NCBI RefSeq assembly: GCF_004011505.1 | Contig: NZ_SAUN01000001.1 | Location: 10,009,501-10,073,500 of the forward strand | From: Nonomuraea polychroma | Lineage (GTDB): Bacteria > Actinomycetota > Actinomycetes > Streptosporangiales > Streptosporangiaceae | Direction of reading: 5' to 3' | DNA: 64,000 bases | Translations under genes and position numbers: made by a program | Notes under the pieces: model-generated | Databases searched by the model: none | Told to the model about the DNA's origin: nothing | What the model saw: the letters and a program-made list of their open reading frames with translations, nothing else | Part shown: positions 18,381-24,624 of the stretch, piece after piece | Numbering within the stretch: the first letter of the stretch is position 1 | How the letters are laid out: every line of letters begins with the position of its first letter

Positions 18381-19355
18381 GTGATCCGCCACTGGCAACG
18401 GCTGGCGCGCCGCGCCCGCAGGGTGCGGTTTCGCGTTACAGCTTTGATCGTTCTCGTTGTCGCGACGATCCTTGTGGGTCACGTCAGAGGGTGGTGGGTG
18501 AAGCCCTCATTGCCCACGGCGGTGCCGGTATTGTCCGGCGAGCGCCAAGAGTGCCCCGACCCTGAAGGCACTCGGCCTGTTGGAACGGTCCTGTGTACGG
18601 GGTTGAAGCTGCAGCTCAGCTCTGACAGTGGTGTGGTGACCATCGCGCAGGCCGCGACCGAGATCTTCGGGATCGACGGTGACAAGGACAAAGTCGAGTT
18701 CGCGATCAGCCGGGACGGTCATCGCGTGGTCTATCTGGATGCGCCGAGCTATCGCTTCGTTGCGATGGACCTGCGTACGAGAAAGACCCGAGCGCTTACT
18801 CCCCCGCTGAGCGGCGAGGAACTGGGGAAATGGGTGAACCTCGCCAGTTCCCCTGATAGCCGTTGGTTCACGGTCTCGTTGATGGGAAATGCCAAAACCA
18901 TCTTGACCGACTTCGATACGGGTCAAGCGCGGGAGATTCCGAACGTCTGCGTGGTTCACGGGCTCACTGCGAAGCTGCTGGTGGGAAATCAGTGGTGCCG
19001 TCACGGCGAAGGCGGCATACCGAACCGAGTGGTCGTGCGCGAGGATGGGTCGGTCAAGCCGCTCGACGACCTGCAGAACGAGCATGTGGATATCGGTCTC
19101 GCACCCGATGGCGTGACCTTTTCCGCGGGCGGCAACCTCTACGACGTCGAAACCGGCGAACGACTCGGGCCCCTGCTCCTTCCGCCATCGTCGCGCGCCG
19201 TCGCGTGGCTGGACGGGAGTCATGTCCTGGCCGAGGAGGGAGAGCGCTTCCACGTGGTGGACATCGTCAACGGGACCCAGGATGAGTTGGACAGTGAGAG
19301 TGCTCCCGGGCTGGAGTTCGTGGAAAGGCACCGCTCGGGCAGGCTGCTGTGGTAG
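18381..19355 (+). CDS. Membrane-anchored WD40/TolB-like propeller protein
   Basis: 324 aa. A short basic N terminus (HWQRLARRARRVRFR) precedes one transmembrane helix at about residues 18-34, so the bulk faces outside the cell. The remainder shows repeated beta-propeller blades of the TolB/WD40 kind (VEFAISRDGHRVVYLD, VNLASSPDSRWFTVSLMG, VDIGLAPDGVTFSAGG). Two Cys pairs (ECPDPEG/LCTGLK and VCVVHG/WCRHG) may form disulfides. The GTG start overlaps no neighbour; the stop overlaps the next gene by 7 bp, so the two are a coupled pair. Function unknown. Confidence 0.7.
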   Translation: MIRHWQRLARRARRVRFRVTALIVLVVATILVGHVRGWWVKPSLPTAVPVLSGERQECPDPEGTRPVGTVLCTGLKLQLSSDSGVVTIAQAATEIFGIDGDKDKVEFAISRDGHRVVYLDAPSYRFVAMDLRTRKTRALTPPLSGEELGKWVNLASSPDSRWFTVSLMGNAKTILTDFDTGQAREIPNVCVVHGLTAKLLVGNQWCRHGEGGIPNRVVVREDGSVKPLDDLQNEHVDIGLAPDGVTFSAGGNLYDVETGERLGPLLLPPSSRAVAWLDGSHVLAEEGERFHVVDIVNGTQDELDSESAPGLEFVERHRSGRLLW

Positions 19356-20674
19356 AGCCGGTCGACGGTTCCTGGATGGAACCGCTGTGGCGGACCGCCC
19401 TCGCGCTCACTGGAGATCCGGCCCAGGCCCACCGCCTGACGGCTCAGGCTCTCGCGCGTCACGGTGACTCGCGCGACGCGTACTTCACCCTCTACAGGCG
19501 TTTCCTGTCCCCCTTCCGCCGCTGGCGCCGACCTGTGGTGGCTGGGAGGCGTTCACGGCGTGAGTGGGCTGCCGCGGTTGGCCTGCGTCACGACGAGTGG
19601 TCGGCCGAGAATGTGGCTGACCTGCTCGGGTGGCGAGTCGCCAAGGTCGGGCGGCTCGCCGCAGATGCCTCGGCTGCCTCGGCCTCGGTGGTCGAGGAGA
19701 CGCCACAAGGGCTTGAAACAGGTCCGATTCGCGAGCTCGTGGAGAGCTACCGGAAAAGGCGCTTCGCCGCAGCTTGTGCAGGAGTCGTGGGCACCGTCAC
19801 AGCGTTGTTCCTTGCCGCGCTTCTGTTGTCGCCGGAGGCACCCCGGAGAGCTGAGTACCCGCCGCCGTCCGAGCCGTACGTGAGACCCACCCTGGCCAGA
19901 GACCTCCCGACGGGACCCGGCGTGGCTGTCCGGTACGCTTACCGCCTTGTCGATCGCTATAACGAGACTGGGTACCAGGATTCGTGGGCGGTCGTTACCG
20001 CGTCCGGCGAACGCAGGGTTCTGGCCGGCCTGCGTGGAGACCTCCTGAAGGTCAGCCACGACGGTCGCAAGATCGCTCACCATGACAGCGAAAAGAGCGA
20101 GCTCACGCTCATGGACGTGACGAGCGGGTGGACCAAGAGGCTGCCCCTCCAAGCGGACAGGTTCGGCGGCCTGACGCTGGACTTCTCCCTGGATGGCCGC
20201 TACGTCGCGTTTCAGGCTGACGAAGACCCTATCGCCGTGATGGATCTCCGCCATCCCGAAAAGCTGGTCACGTACCCGGACGAAATGATCACGAGCTGGA
20301 CCTCGCGCGGCCTGATGACCATGGACGATGACCGGGAGAACGGCTGGCTGAGGCGACCGGACGGCTCCAAGAAACGGATCGACACCTACCTTGCGGACCC
20401 TGTGTTGGTGTCGAGCGACGGCTCTATGTACGCCCACGCGGACGATCGGGAACCTGAGGTGTACCTGGGAAGCCTCGACGGTGACGGAATGGATCGCACC
20501 ATCACGCTCAAGGATGACAATGTGCTTGGCGTGGAGCGGTGGGTCGGGTCATCGGCGGTGATTGTCAGCATGCACCACGGCGGCTATCGGCTGATCGACG
20601 TGAGGACGGGCAAGGTTCGGCCCATCGAGATCGATGAGGGCGGCTATCCAGAAGTGGTGTTCGGCAAGCTGTAG
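19349..20674 (+). CDS. Sigma-70-like N terminus fused to membrane-anchored propeller
   Basis: 441 aa. Residues 10-50 (LWRTALALTGDPAQAHRLTA, DAYFTLYRRFLSPFRRW) resemble ECF sigma region 2. Residues 75-106 (VGLRHDEWSAENVADLLGWR, VAKVGRLAADA) resemble the region 4 helix-turn-helix. A transmembrane helix spans about 139-160, followed by propeller blades (VSHDGRKIAHHDSEKSELTL, LDFSLDGRYVAFQADE, VSSDGSMYAHADDREPEVYL). This predicts a cytoplasmic sigma-like module tied to an extracellular propeller. The region 2 motif is degenerate, so DNA recognition is uncertain. It is translationally coupled to the preceding propeller gene, so the pair probably works together. Confidence 0.65.
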   Translation: MVEPVDGSWMEPLWRTALALTGDPAQAHRLTAQALARHGDSRDAYFTLYRRFLSPFRRWRRPVVAGRRSRREWAAAVGLRHDEWSAENVADLLGWRVAKVGRLAADASAASASVVEETPQGLETGPIRELVESYRKRRFAAACAGVVGTVTALFLAALLLSPEAPRRAEYPPPSEPYVRPTLARDLPTGPGVAVRYAYRLVDRYNETGYQDSWAVVTASGERRVLAGLRGDLLKVSHDGRKIAHHDSEKSELTLMDVTSGWTKRLPLQADRFGGLTLDFSLDGRYVAFQADEDPIAVMDLRHPEKLVTYPDEMITSWTSRGLMTMDDDRENGWLRRPDGSKKRIDTYLADPVLVSSDGSMYAHADDREPEVYLGSLDGDGMDRTITLKDDNVLGVERWVGSSAVIVSMHHGGYRLIDVRTGKVRPIEIDEGGYPEVVFGKL

Positions 20675-20917
20675 TCATCCAGCGGAGCGGGCTTGAGGGC
20701 GCTGTGCGGCAGCGGTAACGCCTTGGGCGCTCTTGGTGCGAAGGCGGGAGATCCGCTTCTTGAGGTCCGGAGCTGTTGAGAAGAACAACTCGTTCGTGAT
20801 GTTGCTCGCCGTCCACCGCACGCGCAGCTCTTCCATGCGGGTCTTTGCGCCCTCGTACTCTGGCTGGGCCGGGTACTTGGGCAGGGGCAGCGGAGGCGGC
20901 GAGTCCCGGATGGGCAC
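20675..20917 (-). CDS. Small hypothetical protein (uncertain)
   Basis: 80-aa frame with a GTG start. A proline-rich N terminus is followed by a helical, basic segment (TRMEELRVRWTASNITNELF, PDLKKRISRLRTK) whose codon use looks more coding-like than the surroundings. No family recognised. A preceding frame (MSTINDQPFQLVDDRG from 20963) could be its true N terminus broken by a frameshift. It is adjacent to repeat copy 3 and may be a gene remnant. Confidence 0.35.
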   Translation of the reverse strand: MPIRDSPPPLPLPKYPAQPEYEGAKTRMEELRVRWTASNITNELFFSTAPDLKKRISRLRTKSAQGVTAAAQRPQARSAG

Positions 20918-20987
20918 CGCGGTCGTCGACGAGCTGGAACGGCTGATCGTTGATCGTGCTCATGAACTACTGCGGGATGCGAAGCGC

Positions 20988-21105
20988 TACCACCAGCAAT
21001 ATTTTTAAAGTGCCGAACGGCTGCTGCGGCATCGGCGGTACCGGTGTCAACATAAGTGACTCGTCCGAGTGGTCCAATGCTTGTCCGACAGGTCTGACGC
21101 AGACC
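20988..21105 (+). repeat. msrA 3'-end repeat, copy 3 (with internal insertion)
   Basis: Encodes YHQQYF, then after a one-base slip FKVPNGCCGIGGTGV. Eleven extra codons (NISDSSEWSNA) follow, and then CPTGLT, i.e. the MsrA C terminus interrupted by a short insertion. The preceding plus-strand sequence (VDELERLIVDRAHELLRDAK) is open and helical and runs in frame into the repeat. Nucleotide similarity to copies 2 and 4 extends about 15 bp upstream of the MsrA-coding part (GCGAAGCGCTACCAC). Confidence 0.75.
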
Positions 21106-21201
21106 GGAGACCGACAAGATCAGTTACTGCTCAAGACCACTTCACCCATCGGTTAGGTGGACAAGGGGCATCGGAACATCCGGCACTGGCCGCTGCGCCC
21201 C

Positions 21202-21483
21202 CTACTCGCCGCCCGCTTCACTCTCGGCGGCGGCTTGGAGCTTCTCTGCAGCTCCCGGAAGTACGTAACTCCCCGTGCCGGGCTCCGTCTCCACGAGGCC
21301 CGCCTCGCGGAGCGCCCGGTGCACTTTCTGAGCGACGGTGTTGCTCATCTCGAACTCGGCCATGAGTTCGTGCACGGTCGGCACCCTGTCACCGGCGGCG
21401 AGCTCGCCGGTACGGATCCGGTCACAGATGACCGCGTAAGCCTGCCGCCACTTCGATCGACGCGGGTGCATGCGATCAACCAT
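21202..21483 (-). CDS. Short GntR-type winged-helix regulator
   Basis: 93 aa, consisting almost only of a GntR N-terminal winged helix: WRQAYAVICDRIRTGELAAG, VPTVHELMAEFEMSNTVAQK, VHRALREAGLVETEPGTGSY. No effector domain is present. Such mini-GntR proteins are frequent on actinomycete plasmids and integrated elements (general knowledge). No clear Shine-Dalgarno precedes the ATG at 21483, and the second ATG at 21471 is possible. It lies 39 bp downstream of the membrane protein gene on the same strand and could regulate it. Confidence 0.75.
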   Translation of the reverse strand: MVDRMHPRRSKWRQAYAVICDRIRTGELAAGDRVPTVHELMAEFEMSNTVAQKVHRALREAGLVETEPGTGSYVLPGAAEKLQAAAESEAGGE

Positions 21484-21522
21484 GGCGGGATTTTTGGCGG
21501 CCGGCGTAACCGACGGCCATCG

Positions 21523-23187
21523 CTACGCCGCTCTTTTAGCCGGATAGATGAGAATGAGATCCTCGCCTGGACGCGTATACAGGCGCAGCCGGTAGATGCC
21601 AGGACCGCTGCGCGCGAGATTGGGGAAGCGCACCTTGCTCGCCGACAGCATCTGCATCACCAGGTGACCCGAATCGCTGACGATGTCCGCCTCGACCACC
21701 TCGTCCCAGCCTTTGCGTCGTAGGGGCGGCGGGGCCGAGCGTAGCGCCTTCGCCGTGACGCAGGTCGCCCAGTCCTGGCTGGGTGTGAAGATCAGGGCCA
21801 GCTGACCGCTGGTTCCCAGGGTGTCGAACGATTCCGCATTCCAGATCACCTCGGAATCTTCCTCGGTGTCCGCTTCCGGGTCCCAGATGCCGTAGGGCTG
21901 GGCATCCCAGTCGTAATAGGACGCGGTCGCCTGGAATCGAGTACGCAGCGCAGGCCACGGGTCGCGGCACAGGGCGTCCTCCTTGCGCGCCTCGCGCGCC
22001 AACTGTTCGCGCTCGATGTTCTCCTTCTCTGCCTGCTGCTGGTCTATCTGAGCGGACGACAGCAACAGATCCGGATATTTCCGTCCGATCACTTCCGGGC
22101 AGAGCAGCGCGAGCAGCGCAGGCCGAGCCTTGACCGGCTCCCCGGCTGCGAACCTGGTGCACGCATCTCTGCCCTTGCCCAGCAGTTCCTGGTCCGAGAC
22201 ATACCGATCAGGCTTGCTCACGCTGCACAGGTAGGCCCGATCGCGCTCGTGGGCCGGGATATCCGCGACACGTGGCGGTTCCGACCACGCCCAACAATCC
22301 AAAAGCTGATCGCTCTGCCAGGTGTAGGTGAGACGTGGACCGCCCTCGGGTCCGACGACCATCAGCAGGAGGACCGCGCCCACAGCCGCGACCGCTGTGG
22401 GCACTCGCAGAGGCGCCTTCTGCCTCGGCTCACGGTTCAGTTCATGCGCCGTGCGCGCCAGCCAGACGACGTAGAGCACATCCATCGCCTCGGCGATCGA
22501 CTCGATCGTGCTGCCCCTCGTCAGGCCGTCTACGAGCTCTACCAGGAAGGCACTTGCGAATGTGCCCAGACCGACAAGGAGCGTCACCCGGCTCCAGCGT
22601 CCGTCGCGCCGCTGAGCGAGCAGGAGCATCACCATCACGACGAACGTGGCCACCCCCACGGCCATGAGAGTCGCTCGGTAAGCCGGACTCACGAAGAGCT
22701 GGAGCTTTGAATCGTCCGCCAGGCCGCTCGCGAGCGATATGGCCGGTTCCACCAGTCCGAGCAGGAGCAGAGCCAGTCGGAAGGGCCGACCTGACCCGGT
22801 GAGCACCACCGTGAGCAGCACGAGCGCAGGCACCCAGAGTGCCAGCCCGATGACCGTCTCGACCAGGCCTGGGAGGAAGGAGGGGATCAGCAGCCACAGC
22901 ACGTTGACGTACAGCAGCAGCCGTAGCCCCGTGGCCGCCCGACCCATCGGCACGGCCGTAGGCGCGGGTCCCCGCAAAACCTGCCACAGCATCCACGAGT
23001 TCACCAGCCCAAGCAGCAGCAAGCCGCCCAGCACCGGCACCAGAGGAGACTTCCCGACGATCTCGTCGGGCGGGTACCACATGGTGGCCAGCCATGCGGG
23101 TGTCGCGGTGCCGATCACCAGGCTGAGGATGATCGAACCGAGGGTGATGGCTAAGGAGGCAGAAGCCGCCAAACGGTATATGCGCAC
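21523..23187 (-). CDS. Polytopic membrane protein of unknown function
   Basis: 554 aa. About eight hydrophobic segments occupy residues 1-285 (for example ASLAITLGSIILSLVIG, LGGLLLLGLVNSWMLW, VPTAVAAVGAVLLLMVVG). A ~265-residue hydrophilic C-terminal domain follows, with a lysine/glutamate-rich helix (QQQAEKENIEREQLAREARK) and several cysteines. No recognisable catalytic motif. It is transcribed towards the mini-GntR gene, probably as one unit, within the repeat-bounded region. Ends with KRAA. Confidence 0.6.
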   Translation of the reverse strand: MRIYRLAASASLAITLGSIILSLVIGTATPAWLATMWYPPDEIVGKSPLVPVLGGLLLLGLVNSWMLWQVLRGPAPTAVPMGRAATGLRLLLYVNVLWLLIPSFLPGLVETVIGLALWVPALVLLTVVLTGSGRPFRLALLLLGLVEPAISLASGLADDSKLQLFVSPAYRATLMAVGVATFVVMVMLLLAQRRDGRWSRVTLLVGLGTFASAFLVELVDGLTRGSTIESIAEAMDVLYVVWLARTAHELNREPRQKAPLRVPTAVAAVGAVLLLMVVGPEGGPRLTYTWQSDQLLDCWAWSEPPRVADIPAHERDRAYLCSVSKPDRYVSDQELLGKGRDACTRFAAGEPVKARPALLALLCPEVIGRKYPDLLLSSAQIDQQQAEKENIEREQLAREARKEDALCRDPWPALRTRFQATASYYDWDAQPYGIWDPEADTEEDSEVIWNAESFDTLGTSGQLALIFTPSQDWATCVTAKALRSAPPPLRRKGWDEVVEADIVSDSGHLVMQMLSASKVRFPNLARSGPGIYRLRLYTRPGEDLILIYPAKRAA

Positions 23188-23229
23188 AATGAGGCTTGAT
23201 CGTAGTACGACCGAGTAATGCTCTCGCTG

Positions 23230-23392
23230 AGGTCGAGTGGGGTTCCCCGGAGCTGAGTTGCAAGAAGCGGCGGCTGATTTTGCGTGACCTGGCGCTTGTG
23301 CTCGCGCGGTCGGTTACGTTGCTGCTCTTGACCTTCAAGAGCCCGTCGACTTGTGGGCCGAATACCGTGTGAAGCCCCGTTGCTATTGCGTG
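23230..23392 (+). pseudogene. Collapsed Phd/RelE toxin-antitoxin remnant
   Basis: One frame reads LRDLALVLARSVT, matching the helix of the antitoxin at 15.8-16.1 kb (LRELALVLARSVT). About 20 bases later another frame reads DLQEPVDLWAEYRVKP, matching the end of the companion toxin. Everything between (rest of antitoxin, most of toxin) is deleted. The remnant ends just before repeat copy 4, as the intact modules end just before copy 2 and the partial copy. Confidence 0.65.
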
Positions 23393-23403
23393 AAGCGAAG
23401 CGC

Positions 23404-23500
23404 TACCACAGCAATATCTTTTTAAGTGCCGAACGGGTACTGCGGGATCGGCGGGACGGGCGTGGCCTGTCCAGTCTGCCTGACGTCGGGTGAGGCATGA
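23404..23500 (+). repeat. msrA 3'-end repeat, copy 4
   Basis: Nearly the whole MsrA C-terminal coding segment: YH-QQYLF-VPNGYCGIGGTG, then VACPVCLTSGEA and a stop. Two single-base losses disturb the first part. Like the resident msrA it ends in SGEA-stop. The 15-20 bp upstream (GCGTGAAGCGAAGCGCTACC) match copies 2 and 3. It forms the right boundary of the accessory region. Confidence 0.8.
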
Positions 23501-23530
23501 TCGCCCGGGCCTGAGCCCCGGCGAGGCGAC

Positions 23531-23553
23531 TCCAGTCTGGCTGACATCGGATA
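23531..23553 (+). repeat. Short fragment of the msrA 3'-end repeat
   Basis: TCCAGTCTGGCTGACATCGG repeats the tail of copy 4 (TCCAGTCTGCCTGACGTCGG) 61 bp further on with two mismatches. Too short to be certain, but adjacent and in the same orientation. Confidence 0.4.
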
Positions 23554-23595
23554 TTTAGCTGCAGTGGTGGACAAAAGGTTCGCTAACCTCTTCGG

Positions 23596-24528
23596 GTGAT
23601 CTCCTACCGTGCGATCGTCCCTGCGGACCTCCACCGCGTGACCGCTTGGGTCGTGACCGAGCCCGTCGGCTGGATCGCCGCCGACCGTTACCTCGCGGAA
23701 CTGGCCGAGAACATGTACCGGCCGGAATGGACGTGGATCGCCGAGGTGGGCGACCGGGTCGTGGGACGGGCTCTGTGGTGGGGGCCCAGGGACAGCGCGT
23801 ACCCGGTCGCGCTCGACTGCCTCGACGTGGATCCCGCCGTGGGTGAGCGCACGGCCGTCGCCGCTGAGCTGATCAGGGCCGCGCTGGCCGGGTTCCCGCG
23901 GCCGGTGCAGTACGCGATCAAGGCGGCCGGCGGCTGGCGCGACGATCCGGCCACCTCGGCGGCCGTGGAATGGCGGCGAGCGGCAGCACATGCGGCCGGC
24001 CTCACCCGGGAGGTGGAGCGGCTGCAGTTCGAGTGGGCGCCGGCCGACGGGGTGCCTCCGGCGACCGGCGCACTGCGGTTCGCCGAGGCGTCCGACGAGG
24101 AGTTCCTGGCGGTGTTCACGAGAATCGCCGAGGGCAGCCTGGATGCCCAGACCCGGGCGAGCGTGGCGGCCAAGGGAGTGGAGGCGACCGCGCGCAAAGA
24201 GATGGACTTCTATCTCGGGGCGCCGGGCAAGCGGGCGTGGTGGCGGATCGCCTACACGCAGGAGGGCGAGGTGGCGGGCATGGCGATCCCCTCGGCGACG
24301 CCGTACAGCGTGAACGTGGGGTATCTCGGGGTGGTCCCGGAGTTCCGGGGGCGCGGGTACGTGGACGAGGTGCTTGCCGAGATCACCCGCCTCCACGCGG
24401 CCAACGGAGAGTCGCGCATCACCGCCACCACCGACGTGGGCAACGCGCCGATGGCGGCCGCGTTCCGGCGCGCCGGATACCGCAACACGGAGATCCGGAT
24501 CAACCTCTCCAACGACTTCCAGTCCTAA
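23596..24528 (+). CDS. GNAT family N-acetyltransferase
   Basis: 310 aa, about twice the size of a single GNAT domain. The N-terminal half (ISYRAIVPADLHRVTAWVVT, WTWIAEVGDRVVGRALWWGP) looks like a degenerate GNAT fold. The C-terminal half carries the acetyl-CoA loop VVPEFRGRGYVDEVLAEI and the GNAPMAAAFRRAGYRN segment. Start is the GTG at 23596, the first position giving an N-terminal beta strand typical of the family. Substrate unknown. This is the first intact gene to the right of the msrA-repeat region. Confidence 0.85.
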   Translation: MISYRAIVPADLHRVTAWVVTEPVGWIAADRYLAELAENMYRPEWTWIAEVGDRVVGRALWWGPRDSAYPVALDCLDVDPAVGERTAVAAELIRAALAGFPRPVQYAIKAAGGWRDDPATSAAVEWRRAAAHAAGLTREVERLQFEWAPADGVPPATGALRFAEASDEEFLAVFTRIAEGSLDAQTRASVAAKGVEATARKEMDFYLGAPGKRAWWRIAYTQEGEVAGMAIPSATPYSVNVGYLGVVPEFRGRGYVDEVLAEITRLHAANGESRITATTDVGNAPMAAAFRRAGYRNTEIRINLSNDFQS

Positions 24529-24624
24529 GGACTTGTTGCCGGGAGTGAAGCACTGACGCCGGCAGCTCTGGAAGATCCGCGGCGGCCTCAGGGCGGACCC
24601 GCGGCGTCCCGACCGGCGGTGTGA

